Origin: Cellulosilyticum sp.
GTDB lineage: Bacteria > Bacillota > Clostridia > Lachnospirales > Cellulosilyticaceae
Assembly (NCBI GenBank): GCA_015058045.1
Contig: SVDC01000003.1
Span: 1-64,000, forward strand
Direction: 5' to 3'
DNA: 64,000 nucleotides
Shown one piece after another: positions 29,005 through 37,694 of this stretch. Made by a program: the position numbers and the translations under genes. Each line of letters starts with the position of its first letter. Positions within the stretch are counted from its first letter, which is position 1. The notes under the pieces are model-generated. The model was not told the DNA's origin, did no database searches, and worked only from the letters and a program-made list of their open reading frames with translations.

Positions 29005-29367
29005 TTATGCTTCTGTGTTTTCAGTTTTTACTTCTTCTTGTTCTTCTTCTACTGCTTCTTCATCATTGATAAAATCATTGATTTTAACATATTCAACTTG
29101 ATCTTCTTCATCATCATAAATGCTATCATCAAAGTGATCAAAGTCCCCATCTAATTCATCAAAGTCTTCGAAATCCTCATCAATATATTCATAATGTTCT
29201 TCTAATTCTTTCTCTCTTTTCTTAGCAATCCAAATGATGACACCCACTAATACAGCGATAACACTAACACCTACAGCAATCCATGTGACACGTTTAGCTT
29301 CTTCTTTCTTCATTAATCTTCTTACTTCTTCTACTGTAAGAGGTAAATCTCTTAATCTGTCTCTCAT
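29005..29367 (-). CDS. Membrane-anchored protein with long acidic tail
   Basis: The 120 residues comprise a basic N-terminal helix (RDRLRDLPLTVEEVRRLMKKEE), one membrane segment at about 27-48 (WIAVGVSVIAVLVGVIIWIA) and a C-terminal tail of about 65 residues that is almost wholly Asp/Glu with aromatic residues (EDFEDFDELDGDFDHFDD). A good ribosome site and its own terminator support expression. I do not recognise the family. The positive N-terminus predicts a cytosolic head and an outward acidic tail, or the reverse; a role in cation binding or protein anchoring is only a guess. Confidence 0.75.
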   Translation of the reverse strand: MRDRLRDLPLTVEEVRRLMKKEEAKRVTWIAVGVSVIAVLVGVIIWIAKKREKELEEHYEYIDEDFEDFDELDGDFDHFDDSIYDDEEDQVEYVKINDFINDEEAVEEEQEEVKTENTEA

Positions 29368-29672
29368 CTATACTTCACTCCTTTATATTTATATTCATAT
29401 ATTTGATTATTAACTGGGTTAGGCCACTTTATCCTAATTTTATTGTATCGCATTTACCTTAAAATATACGATGAGTGTCCCTAAATGTTTTAATCATTTA
29501 CTATGTATTTTATACCATTGTATATCACTTGTTATCTACTATCAACTAAATATTATCAGAGATATGTTCTATTTTACTTGGTATATTCTTTATACTCATG
29601 ATTATTATAAACTTTAAAAATGTTGAAATTATGTTGCTTCTTATATTTTTTCTGAGCCTATTTACACCAGAA
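29368..29672. other. Gene-free AT-rich stretch
   Basis: About 305 bases lie between two minus-strand genes. I see no ORF with a ribosome site, no clear hairpin and no good promoter pair. Confidence 0.5.
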
Positions 29673-30131
29673 TTATTTTTCACTTAGGTAGTTATATAAA
29701 ATGACCTTTCCTTTATGTGATACTAATACATTTATTTTTTTCTTCTCACATTCTAACTTAATGACATTGGTCTTATTTTGCTCCTCTTTATTCGTAATAA
29801 ATGTTTTTGATTTTTTAAGATGCTCCCCGTTAATAATCAGCTCTTCATCTCCTTCAAAGCAGATTAATTGACTGATACTTGCATAACATAGGGATCCCAT
29901 TAAAATAGGCATTGCCAAGTTACTGCTACTACCACCTATAAAACATACCGCATTTGTACTCATAACAAATAAAAATAGTAGTATACCTATTTTCCCTGAT
30001 ACATGCCCAATATTTAGATAGCGATATTGTTTCACCCATTTCCAGTAAATAAAACGCGCTAAAAGTATAACATAAAAAATCACTTCCATAATGCCTGCCA
30101 TTATAATCAATATATTTACAACCTCTGCCAT
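29673..30131 (-). CDS. Hypothetical membrane protein
   Basis: This is a 152-residue protein with three or four membrane helices in the first 100 residues (LIIMAGIMEVIFYVILLARFI; GILLFLFVMSTNAVCFI; MPILMGSLCYASISQLI). A soluble C-terminal region of about 55 residues follows and could form a small beta domain (GDEELIINGEHLKKSKTF...GKVILYNYL). The start follows AAAGGAG. It lies just after the truncated phosphatase gene on the same strand. I cannot assign a family. Confidence 0.65.
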   Translation of the reverse strand: MAEVVNILIIMAGIMEVIFYVILLARFIYWKWVKQYRYLNIGHVSGKIGILLFLFVMSTNAVCFIGGSSSNLAMPILMGSLCYASISQLICFEGDEELIINGEHLKKSKTFITNKEEQNKTNVIKLECEKKKINVLVSHKGKVILYNYLSEK

Positions 30132-30203
30132 CTTTTTACTCCTTTATCTTTTATCCTATGATACAACTCCTCTATCTCATTTTATTAACCTAGCCTAATG
30201 TTT

Positions 30204-30410
30204 CTATATTTTTCCTTGATTTGCAAATGCTTTTACTGTATCTACTGATCGCTTGTAAGGACTTGATAACACTGCATCTATTCTTTTGTCCGCTAAAAAT
30301 TGTGTCACAAAATGCCTATCGGCTAATCCTTTTTGAGTTAGTTCCCTTGCTCGGTCCTCATGATTCTCATAATTTGGTTGTGCATGTCTTACAAAATAAA
30401 TAGTTGGCAT
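30204..30410 (-). pseudogene. Truncated histidine phosphatase (phosphoglycerate mutase-like)
   Basis: The reading frame begins with the family's catalytic motif, TIYFVRHAQPN, and follows the expected path through LTQKGLADR and VLSSPYKRSVDTVKAFA. It then stops at about 68 residues where about 100 more are expected. The second catalytic His and the core fold are missing. The start at 30410 has GGGGG upstream, so translation may still begin. It lies directly after the ATPase gene. A deletion or early stop is more likely than a functional small protein. Confidence 0.7.
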
Positions 30411-30443
30411 TGTTTTATCCCCCATATCACTTTTCAATAAATA

Positions 30444-31187
30444 CTAATCATTTAGCAAGTAATCTAGCATTTTCTGTGGATGTTCTAAAAACTGTTTGGT
30501 TATAATATAATGCTCTGTTTCCTCATAAGGCGTTAGCTTAATATCTTCCTCTGTTAGCTCATATATTTCGGCGTTAGGATAAGCAAGTAATATAGGCGAA
30601 TGTGTGGCAATAATAAACTGACTATTTCTTTTTTCTAATTGGTGCATCTGTGCAATTAATGCCATTTGTCTAGAGGGTGATAATGCAGCTTCTGGCTCAT
30701 CTAATAAATAAATGCCATTTCCTCCAAAACGATTTAAAATAAGATTAAAAAAACTCTCACCATGAGATTGCTGATGTAATGACTTTCCACCATAGCTACC
30801 TAATAAAGGAAATATTTCATCCAAGCGATCAATTTCAGTTGCTACATTATAGAAACTTTCTGCACGAAGAAAAAAGCCATCCTTTGGATATTTTCTCTTT
30901 GAAATTTTGAGCTTGCCTGCTAAATTAGAATGGGTTTGCTTTGTATGAAAGGAAAAATTCTTTGTCCCCCCTTCTGCATTAAAACCATATGCAACAGCAA
31001 TCGCCTCTAATAAAGTAGATTTACCTGTTCCATTCTCTCCTACAAAAAATGAAATATTCTTATTAAATTTCAATTCGCCTTTAAGCATTAAATTTTTAAC
31101 TACTGGTAATCGACATACATAGGGCTCAATCTCTAATAAATCCTCAATCCGAATTGCATGAATATATTCTCCCAAATCCTTTCCCAC
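30444..31187 (-). CDS. AAA/ABC-type ATPase (SMC-like head, stand-alone)
   Basis: A soluble ABC-class ATPase of 247 residues. Walker A is FFVGENGTGKST at residues 47-58, followed by the signature SHGES (about 140), Walker B IYLLDEPEAALS (about 160) and the H-loop IIATHSP. No membrane part or transporter partner is seen, so it is not an ordinary transporter subunit. It resembles the stand-alone ATP-binding proteins often annotated as putative ATPases in Firmicutes. The start is probably GTG; the ribosome site is weak. Its role is unknown. Confidence 0.8.
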   Translation of the reverse strand: MGKDLGEYIHAIRIEDLLEIEPYVCRLPVVKNLMLKGELKFNKNISFFVGENGTGKSTLLEAIAVAYGFNAEGGTKNFSFHTKQTHSNLAGKLKISKRKYPKDGFFLRAESFYNVATEIDRLDEIFPLLGSYGGKSLHQQSHGESFFNLILNRFGGNGIYLLDEPEAALSPSRQMALIAQMHQLEKRNSQFIIATHSPILLAYPNAEIYELTEEDIKLTPYEETEHYIITKQFLEHPQKMLDYLLND

Positions 31188-31199
31188 CTTACTACGTAT

Positions 31200-31829
31200 T
31201 TAAATAGATTCTAGTTGTCTCACATTCCCTTCCATAATAGCAGGTAAATAAGCTTTTACCTTCGCCGCTTCCCAATTCCACCACTGAATTTCTAGCAATC
31301 GCTCAATTGTGTCTGCATCAAATCTTTTCTTAATCAATTTTGCAGGTACGCCACCTACCACACCATAAGGTGGTACATCTTTTGTAACCACTGCTCTTGT
31401 CCCTATAATGGCACCATCACCAATCGTTACACCTTGCATAATGATTGCTTCATACCCAATCCATACATCATTTCCTATAACAATATCCCCTTTGTTATCC
31501 CAAGCCCTTGTGATTTCTTCTCCTTTTAATCCCCACTCTTCAAAAAAGATTGGAAATGGATAGTTCGATAAAGATTGCTTACTATGATTAGCTGAGGTAA
31601 AAATAAACTTAGCCCCACACGCAATAGAACAATACTTACCAATAATGAGTTTATCCTGATTCACTGGATAATGATACAGTACATTATTCTTTTCAAAATC
31701 ACATGGATTATTAAAGAAATCATTATACATAGTGTACTCCCCAACCTGAATATTCTCCCTTGTAATAACCTGATTTAAATAAACCGTTTGGTTATCACCA
31801 CTTCTTGGATAAATCTTTTTATGATTCAT
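31200..31829 (-). CDS. Vat/CatB-like hexapeptide-repeat O-acetyltransferase
   Basis: This is a left-handed beta-helix acyltransferase of 209 residues from the xenobiotic acetyltransferase group that includes streptogramin A (Vat) and CatB chloramphenicol enzymes. Visible marks are [15 protein letters not shown], the catalytic His region FTSANHS near residue 82, hexapeptide turns [28 protein letters not shown], and the exit motif [14 protein letters not shown]. It acetylates a hydroxyl group with acetyl-CoA. Whether it confers drug resistance cannot be read from sequence; many chromosomal members have unknown substrates. Confidence 0.85.
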   Translation of the reverse strand: MNHKKIYPRSGDNQTVYLNQVITRENIQVGEYTMYNDFFNNPCDFEKNNVLYHYPVNQDKLIIGKYCSIACGAKFIFTSANHSKQSLSNYPFPIFFEEWGLKGEEITRAWDNKGDIVIGNDVWIGYEAIIMQGVTIGDGAIIGTRAVVTKDVPPYGVVGGVPAKLIKKRFDADTIERLLEIQWWNWEAAKVKAYLPAIMEGNVRQLESI

Positions 31830-31896
31830 CTGCCTTCCCCCTATTAACTCTTAATTCTCTTTCATAATCTCTTATTTTAATGAACTAATCCACTTC

Positions 31897-32355
31897 TTAC
31901 TTCGCTAACTGCTTCTCCATACAAATAGACTCAGGCATATCAACATATTGTCCATAATTTACTATTCTTTCAAAACCTATACTCTTATATAAATGAATTG
32001 CACCTTTTAAGGCCGCTCCTGTTTCTAAAATCAAAGTATCATATCCTTTTTCTTTAGCCTGCTTTTCAAGTGCCTCCATGATTCTTTTAGCAACACCTTG
32101 CTTTCTATATGCCTCCTTTACAAAAACGCGCTTAACTTCTGCCACATGGTCATCATACTGTTTAAAGCTCCCAGTTCCTATTACCACCCCATCGTCTATA
32201 GCCAGTACAACATCATGAATTTCTTCAAGCGTATTAAATGCCACATATTGCTCTTGCTGTTTTTCTACCCCAACTGCTTCATTTAAATAATCATCCAGTT
32301 CTGCACATAACTTAATAAATCTTTCATCTGTTCCATTTGTCATCTCAATTTTCAT
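31897..32355 (-). CDS. GNAT-family N-acetyltransferase
   Basis: This 152-residue GNAT has the acetyl-CoA loop YRKQGVAKRIMEALEKQAKEKG near residue 90 and the C-terminal GAIHLYKSIGFERI. The N-terminal ELDDYLNEAVGVEKQQEQY resembles the PhnO-like/YjaB-type small acetyltransferases. It lies between the Vat-like gene and a cupin gene, all on the same strand with short gaps. Substrate unknown. Confidence 0.85.
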   Translation of the reverse strand: MKIEMTNGTDERFIKLCAELDDYLNEAVGVEKQQEQYVAFNTLEEIHDVVLAIDDGVVIGTGSFKQYDDHVAEVKRVFVKEAYRKQGVAKRIMEALEKQAKEKGYDTLILETGAALKGAIHLYKSIGFERIVNYGQYVDMPESICMEKQLAK

Positions 32356-32409
32356 TATGATTACCTAATCTCCTTTCTTGCCTGTTCTCTAAAAGTTTGA
32401 TATCCCCTT

Positions 32410-32724
32410 CTATAATTCAAAAGATAACATTTTCATTTTCTTTCCACTTGGAACCATGGCTTTATGCTTATGTTCTACTCCACCTGATATAAAGACAATA
32501 TCCCCTTCTTTAAAATGTTCCCTATGATTTTCAAACTCTACATGAAACTCACCTTCAAGAATAACGCCTATATGACCATGGGTACACCATTCTAACTCCT
32601 TATACTGATCTGTTAATTCCATCAAGCGTAAAACTTTACCATCTCTTTCAAATTTCTTATAGCGCATACCCTCACATGCATTTACCCATTCAATTGTTTC
32701 AAACTCTACTAAATGTTTATCCAT
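32410..32724 (-). CDS. Small cupin-domain protein
   Basis: A single cupin barrel of 104 residues with metal-binding motifs HGHIGVILEGEFHVEF and GDIVFISGGVEHKHKA. Such stand-alone cupins bind a metal and a small ligand or act as isomerases or dioxygenases. The gene starts after TTAAGGAG and precedes a GNAT gene on the same strand. No specific reaction can be assigned. Confidence 0.8.
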   Translation of the reverse strand: MDKHLVEFETIEWVNACEGMRYKKFERDGKVLRLMELTDQYKELEWCTHGHIGVILEGEFHVEFENHREHFKEGDIVFISGGVEHKHKAMVPSGKKMKMLSFEL

Positions 32725-32884
32725 CCTAATTCTCCTTAATAAAATTCACTCCTTAAATATATGTAATCTTATGCTTTATCCGCTTATTCTTCGCCATATA
32801 TGATTTCATTTTATATATCGTTTATAAAAAAATCAATATAATTAATATATTCTAACTTTATATCAAAAAATAAGTTTTAATATA

Positions 32885-32924
32885 AAAAAAGCCAACAAAG
32901 TTTTCCTTGGTTAGCTTCTTAAAT
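32885..32924 (-). terminator. Terminator of the thi operon
   Basis: A mostly paired AAGCTAACCAAGG/CTTTGTTGGCTT stem is followed on the minus strand by TTTTTTTATA, 30 bases after the thiD stop. Confidence 0.8.
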
Positions 32925-32954
32925 TTCCTATATTGATTTTAGAAATACACTACT

Positions 32955-33737
32955 TTATAACTGATATACATGGCAAAGTGGCCCTGCACCTTTTCCTAGG
33001 TCAAAGTCAACGGCTAATGCACCTATTAAATATTGTTTAGCGTTTTTAATGCTCTCATCTAGACCATACCCTGCTGCAAGATTACAAGCAATAGCAGAAG
33101 AAAGGGTACATCCTGTACCATGAGTATTTGTACTTTGAATACGTTCTGCTTTATACCAGTATTTTGTTTTATTGACATATAGTAAATCTGTGGCATCATT
33201 TACAAGATGACCACCCTTAACAAGCACTGCCCCTTCTAAGTAATCAGCAATTTTTATTGCAGCCTCAATCATTCCCTCTTCATTTTCAATGACTAAACCG
33301 CTTAAAATTTCTGCTTCTGGGATATTAGGTGTAATGACTGTTGCTATAGGTAACAGCTTTTTAATAAGGGTTTCTCTTGCATCATCTAATAATAATTTTC
33401 CCCCACTTGTTGCTACCATCACTGGGTCAACAACAATATTTTTAGCTTGATATTGTTTTAATTTATCTGCAATCACTTCTATAATCTTACGATTAGAAAC
33501 CATTCCTATTTTCACTGCATCTGGCACAATATCATTAAAAATACAATCTAGTTGATTTGCAACAAACTCCGGTGTTGCCTCCATAATACCATAAACACCT
33601 GTTGTATTTTGTGCTGTAAGTGCTGTAATCACACTCATTGCATACATTTTATGTACGGTAATTGTTTTTATATCCGCCTGTATACCAGCCCCACCACTAC
33701 AATCTGAACCTGCAATCGTTAGTACTTTTTTAATCAT
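32955..33737 (-). CDS. thiD: Hydroxymethylpyrimidine (phosphate) kinase ThiD
   Basis: ThiD phosphorylates HMP and HMP-P to HMP-PP for thiamine. The ribokinase-like start TIAGSDCSGGAGIQADIKT is present, with the anion hole NTHGTGCTLSSAIA near residue 210. The length (260) is standard. It is the last gene of the thiM-thiE-thiD set, which supports salvage of the two halves of thiamine. Some family members act on pyridoxal; the thi context favours HMP. Confidence 0.94.
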   Translation of the reverse strand: MIKKVLTIAGSDCSGGAGIQADIKTITVHKMYAMSVITALTAQNTTGVYGIMEATPEFVANQLDCIFNDIVPDAVKIGMVSNRKIIEVIADKLKQYQAKNIVVDPVMVATSGGKLLLDDARETLIKKLLPIATVITPNIPEAEILSGLVIENEEGMIEAAIKIADYLEGAVLVKGGHLVNDATDLLYVNKTKYWYKAERIQSTNTHGTGCTLSSAIACNLAAGYGLDESIKNAKQYLIGALAVDFDLGKGAGPLCHVYQL

Positions 33738-33763
33738 AATGATTCCTGCTTTCTACGTATACT

Positions 33764-34408
33764 CTATTTATAACTTACCATCTCTTGAGATAACTTCTTA
33801 AGCTGCCTACATTGCTCCTTAATGTGTTTACTTCCAAAAATAGCAGATACAAGAGCAACCCCATCTACCCCTGAACCTTTAAGTTCTAAAATATTTCCCT
33901 CATGTATGCCACCTATTGCCACAACAGGTATCTTTACAGACTTGCAAATATCTTTTAAAGTCCCATAGCTTACAGCATTGGCATCCAACTTTGTACTTGT
34001 AGAAAATACAGCACCTACCCCAAGATAATCTGCCCCATTTTTTTCAGCTAAAATAGCCTGTTCTACTGTTTGTACAGAGACACCTAATATTTTTTCATCT
34101 CCAATTTTGGCACGCACATCTTCTGCTGACATATCTTTCTGCCCTACATGTATCCCATCTGCATCACAGCGAAGTGCAATCTCCACATTATCATTAATGA
34201 TTAATGGCACATGATACTTTTCACAGATCACCTTCATTTCAATAGCTTCTAATAAAAATGTTTCCTTAGCTAGCTCTTTTTCTCGAAGCTGAACGCATGT
34301 GACACCACCTTCTAGTGCTTCTTCTACTTGCTGAAAAAGTGTCTTTTCCTTCGTCCATGTCCTATCTGTTACGGCATAAAGTAACATTGTTTCCTTATCG
34401 CATTTCAT
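33764..34408 (-). CDS. thiE: Thiamine-phosphate synthase ThiE
   Basis: ThiE joins HMP-PP and thiazole phosphate to make thiamine phosphate. The TIM-barrel motifs are CVQLREKEL, LIINDNVEIALRCDADGIHVGQKDM and [31 protein letters not shown]. The length is 214. Its start lies inside the end of thiM (14-base overlap) with GAGGGGG as ribosome site, so the two are coupled. Confidence 0.95.
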   Translation of the reverse strand: MKCDKETMLLYAVTDRTWTKEKTLFQQVEEALEGGVTCVQLREKELAKETFLLEAIEMKVICEKYHVPLIINDNVEIALRCDADGIHVGQKDMSAEDVRAKIGDEKILGVSVQTVEQAILAEKNGADYLGVGAVFSTSTKLDANAVSYGTLKDICKSVKIPVVAIGGIHEGNILELKGSGVDGVALVSAIFGSKHIKEQCRQLKKLSQEMVSYK

Positions 34409-35225
34409 ACTTTGCCCCCTCTTCTAGGCTTTCTCCTGTAAGATGGAAGATTTCATCTATTATATAATTTCTATAAGTTGCATTCCCATCTTGTTTAGTT
34501 AATCTATTAAAAGCCTTTTCACCACAAAGTCCCATTGCACATAGAGACGCAATAGTAGCTTCTAATGGTGTACTAGAATTGGCAGTAATATATGCTCCAG
34601 TCATTGCACTTAACATACAACCAGTTCCTGTAATTTGGCTCATCATTGGATTTCCATTGTAAATGACATAAGCTTGTTCTTTGCTCGTTACAATATCTAT
34701 TGCTCCTGTAATGGCTATAACTGCTCCTGTTTCTTTGGCGAATGCTTTCGCAAATGTAATGGTTTGATCTAGTGTTTGATCTGTTACTGTATCTGCCACA
34801 TCTGCATCTACCCCTCTAGAGGTTCCACTCCCAAGAGCAAGTTGCTTAATCTCCGAAATGTTCCCTCTAATCACAGTAAATTTAACTTCCTTTAACAATT
34901 GACTGGCTACTTCGTTACGGTATTTTGATGCGCCTACACCTACTGGATCCAGTATGACAGGATGCCCTAATTCATTAGCTTTTTTACCTGCTAAAAGCAT
35001 GGCTGGTACAGTATTTTGATTCAGTGTTCCCATATTGATGTTTAAGCCCCCACAAATAGATGTAATATCTTCTACCTCATTTATATCATCAGACATAATA
35101 GGTGAAGCACCGCATGCCAATAAAATATTGGCACAATCATTTACTGTCACGTAGTTTGTAATATTATGTATTAGTGGCCTATTCTTTCTTACATGATTAA
35201 GTTGTTCTCTAAGTATTTCTTTCAT
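34395..35225 (-). CDS. thiM: Hydroxyethylthiazole kinase ThiM
   Basis: ThiM phosphorylates the thiazole alcohol, a salvage step. Typical segments are PLIHNITNYVTVNDCAN near the N-terminus, LDPVGVGAS, and the catalytic TGTGCMLSAM near residue 205. The length (276) is normal. It is the first gene behind the TPP riboswitch, so the operon is switched off when thiamine pyrophosphate is plentiful. No de novo thiC or thiG gene lies in the window. Confidence 0.95.
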   Translation of the reverse strand: MKEILREQLNHVRKNRPLIHNITNYVTVNDCANILLACGASPIMSDDINEVEDITSICGGLNINMGTLNQNTVPAMLLAGKKANELGHPVILDPVGVGASKYRNEVASQLLKEVKFTVIRGNISEIKQLALGSGTSRGVDADVADTVTDQTLDQTITFAKAFAKETGAVIAITGAIDIVTSKEQAYVIYNGNPMMSQITGTGCMLSAMTGAYITANSSTPLEATIASLCAMGLCGEKAFNRLTKQDGNATYRNYIIDEIFHLTGESLEEGAKYEMR

Positions 35226-35263
35226 ATAATCCTACTTTCCTGACAGGAGAAAAAGAATTAAAA

Positions 35264-35296
35264 AAGCGAAGAAACCCAAAATAAGTTTCTTCGCTT
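35264..35296 (-). terminator. Riboswitch-controlled terminator before thiM
   Basis: AAGCGAAGAAAC/GTTTCTTCGCTT with a 9-base loop is followed on the minus strand by TTTTTT. It lies between the TPP aptamer and thiM. Confidence 0.9.
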
Positions 35297-35302
35297 ACAC
35301 AG

Positions 35303-35397
35303 TCGTCGATTACTTCCTACGTTGGCATTACCCAAATCAGGTTAAAGGGTCGAAGTTAGATGACTTCCTCTCAGCCTGCTTCACAAGCTCCCCTGTC
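35303..35397 (-). promoter_or_regulatory. TPP (THI-box) riboswitch aptamer
   Basis: The minus strand reads GGGGAGC, then GGCTGAGAGGAAG, GACCCTTTAACCTGATTTGG and GTAATGCCAACGTAGGAAG. These are the conserved blocks of the thiamine pyrophosphate aptamer. TPP binding is expected to favour the terminator just downstream. Confidence 0.97.
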
Positions 35398-35410
35398 ATA
35401 TTTTTTATTT

Positions 35411-35439
35411 ATAATATAATAACCAAAACAATTTGTCAA
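35411..35439 (-). promoter_or_regulatory. Promoter of the thi operon
   Basis: TTGACA (35434-35439) and TATTAT (35411-35416) on the minus strand are 17 bases apart, ending about 14 bases before the aptamer. Confidence 0.85.
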
Positions 35440-35548
35440 TTATTTCTGAAAACTACTTACTTACCCTTACATCTATATTATCAAAACGTTAACCCCTAAT
35501 ATAAATCATGAAATTTAAACCAATCTCATAATAAACTTTATTCGTACG

Positions 35549-36109
35549 CTATTCCTTAGCTTCTTTTAATTTACTATATTGCTTTCTTGTCTGATTCAAT
35601 ATAATTAAAAAATAAATATTGATTCCAAAAGTTATAATCGCCAACACAATAACTATTATTGGAACAATCTGTGCAATCTTTTGAATAATTATAACAACAT
35701 AAGTAGCCAGTGTTAAAATGACATCTACCTTCCAAATACTATATAGGGATTCTGAATCTAAATATCCATGATATTTTTCCTCTATATCAGCTACCCCCTT
35801 AATCATATCATAAATCATAGCTAATTCTATCACTGCAAATACTACACTTATGCCAACAGAAAAGAATCCACTAAGTAGATCATTTAAACCAAATACTTCC
35901 ATCCCATACCTAATCAAGGAATAGGTGATTAGGATCTGTATGTAAGACTTAACCTTTATAAAATAGTCACTCTCTTCTAAAAGTTTTACTGCTCCTCTTA
36001 AAATAAAAATATAGCCTATAAAGTCAGGCAGTAGCATGATCTTTAACTCCGCAAAGCTTATATTTAATTGGATAAAACATAATAGAAATCCTAAAAATAT
36101 ATTATTCAT
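35549..36109 (-). CDS. Hypothetical multi-pass membrane protein
   Basis: This is a protein of about 186 residues with five or six predicted membrane helices and short loops, including LLPDFIGYIFILRGAVKLLEE and a C-terminal QTRKQYSKLKEAKE cytosolic end. I start at the Met with GGGGAG ten bases upstream; a start six codons earlier is possible. It lies beside a truncated GNAT gene and an XRE/membrane regulator on the same strand. I do not recognise the family and see no catalytic motif. Confidence 0.65.
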   Translation of the reverse strand: MNNIFLGFLLCFIQLNISFAELKIMLLPDFIGYIFILRGAVKLLEESDYFIKVKSYIQILITYSLIRYGMEVFGLNDLLSGFFSVGISVVFAVIELAMIYDMIKGVADIEEKYHGYLDSESLYSIWKVDVILTLATYVVIIIQKIAQIVPIIVIVLAIITFGINIYFLIILNQTRKQYSKLKEAKE

Positions 36110-36140
36110 CTGATTATTACTCCCCATCCTATAAAAAAGC

Positions 36141-36416
36141 TTATCTAACTTTTATTTCCTTGTGAATGACAAACCCAAGTTGTCTATAGAGCCCAATGGC
36201 TTTTTCATTCCATTTTGCAACATGTAATATAATAGGTAGAGCATTTTGTTTCCTTATATGATGGATACCCCAAAGCAAAAGCTCTTTGCCATACCCTTTA
36301 CCCTGCTCATCATTTTTCACAATCAAATCATCTATCTCATTACCATAGCAGGAAACTGCACCAATAATGGTATCTTCCTTAATCAAAAGATAAATGTCTT
36401 TTGCCTTATCCTTCAG
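36141..36416 (-). pseudogene. N-terminally truncated GNAT acetyltransferase
   Basis: The frame contains the second half of a GNAT fold: IDDLIVKNDEQGKGYGKELLLW (acetyl-CoA loop) and NEKAIGLYRQLGFVIHKE. The first half, about 50-60 residues, is missing, and in-frame codons upstream of the ORF track start run back only to a TAG at about 36417. There is no ribosome site and only a TTG as possible start. It is best read as a gene remnant. Confidence 0.65.
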
Positions 36417-36438
36417 CTACTCAAACTTTGAATAAAAT

Positions 36439-37074
36439 TTAATAACGTATCCCTTCAATCACCCTATTTACAATATATATCGCTAACCATAGGATAAATA
36501 TAATTACAAATATACTCGAAATGATTTTACTTTTTCTATCCCTAGTTTTTAGCGCAATGATACTAAATATACATAAACCTAAAACTGGAATACCTAATAT
36601 CATGAATATAAGTAATGCAGCAAAAGCAAAATAAGCAAAGGTAACTCGTGCCTCTTCTAAATTTGCCTCTTCTACTAAAATACTATATCCAAACACAAAA
36701 AACACGTTACATAATATAACTAGAAAAACACCTAAAAGCCCTACCCCAATTAATCCATAAAGAATCTTTTTATGTTCTTTCTTTTTCTGCACCTTAGCTT
36801 CCTCAACAACTTGTGTAACTATATATTCTTTACTTTGTTCTACTTTATGTTCTTCATCTTCAGTTTCTCTTTTTCCTCTTATAAGTTCCGTTATAGAAAT
36901 ATCCAAGATACTAGCTAAGTTATCAAGTAATGTAATATCCGGAAAACTATTTCCATTTTCCCATCTTGATACAGCTTTATTAGTTACATTTAATTTATTA
37001 GCCAATTCTTGTTGTGTATATCCTTTTTTTACTCTTAATTGTTTAATCAAATTTCCGGTTTTCTCTTTATCCAT
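36439..37074 (-). CDS. XRE-family regulator with C-terminal membrane helices
   Basis: The N-terminal helix-turn-helix (residues 8-62) reads IKQLRVKKGYTQQELANKLNVTNKAVSRWENG. After a charged linker come three hydrophobic helices (about 105-130, 147-172 and 183-203). The DNA-binding part is therefore tethered to the membrane, an arrangement seen in Firmicutes regulators that sense cell-envelope conditions. The ATG follows AAGGAGGGG. The neighbouring membrane protein gene at 35549 is a possible target. Confidence 0.85.
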   Translation of the reverse strand: MDKEKTGNLIKQLRVKKGYTQQELANKLNVTNKAVSRWENGNSFPDITLLDNLASILDISITELIRGKRETEDEEHKVEQSKEYIVTQVVEEAKVQKKKEHKKILYGLIGVGLLGVFLVILCNVFFVFGYSILVEEANLEEARVTFAYFAFAALLIFMILGIPVLGLCIFSIIALKTRDRKSKIISSIFVIIFILWLAIYIVNRVIEGIRY

Positions 37075-37284
37075 CTTTTCCCCTCCTTATAAAAATCTTA
37101 TATAACTCAGGCAAAAAATACAATCTATCAGTAAGAGAATCCCCAAATATCGTACCATTTTACACTTAAATAGGCTCTATGTACTTCATTTCATATCCCC
37201 ATATGAATTTTTTACTATTAACTGCTTCTATTATTCTATGTATCTTTTCTAGTAGACCATTGAAGTTGATTCATTTTGATTCTC

Positions 37285-37677
37285 CTATGTCTGAGCAAAT
37301 CTCAGTAAATACCCATCTGGATCTTGAAGTAAAATTTCTTTTTGATAGATTATTTCCCCATTACATTCATATTGACTCTCCATAATATCCCTAAATAATG
37401 GTATTTGGTGTTTCTTCATCTGATCTGCTATCTGCTTCACATCTTTGACTTTAATTTGAAAATTGATACCCTTTCCAAAAGGGTATTCTAATTTTCCAGT
37501 GCTCCAATATCCATTGATTTCTTCTAGCATTATTTGTGCTTCACCTAAAGATAGAAATACAAACTTATCCTCTGTTCTTTCATACTCAACATTAAATCCT
37601 AGTATCTGAGTATAAAACTTCTTTGATACCTCGATACTTGATACTGATAATTCTGGTATTAATCCATTAAATTTCAT
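37285..37677 (-). CDS. Glyoxalase/bleomycin-resistance (VOC) family protein
   Basis: A 130-residue VOC protein with two beta-alpha-beta-beta-beta units. The first is LIPELSVSSIEVSKKFYTQILGFNVEYE; the second ends with LLQDPDGYLLRFAQ. It resembles the bleomycin-binding resistance group more than metal-dependent glyoxalase I, since metal-binding His residues are not obvious. Such proteins may sequester a drug as dimers. Drug binding here is inference only. The ATG follows AAGGGGG. Confidence 0.8.
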   Translation of the reverse strand: MKFNGLIPELSVSSIEVSKKFYTQILGFNVEYERTEDKFVFLSLGEAQIMLEEINGYWSTGKLEYPFGKGINFQIKVKDVKQIADQMKKHQIPLFRDIMESQYECNGEIIYQKEILLQDPDGYLLRFAQT

Positions 37678-37694
37678 ATTTATCCCCCTTAAGT

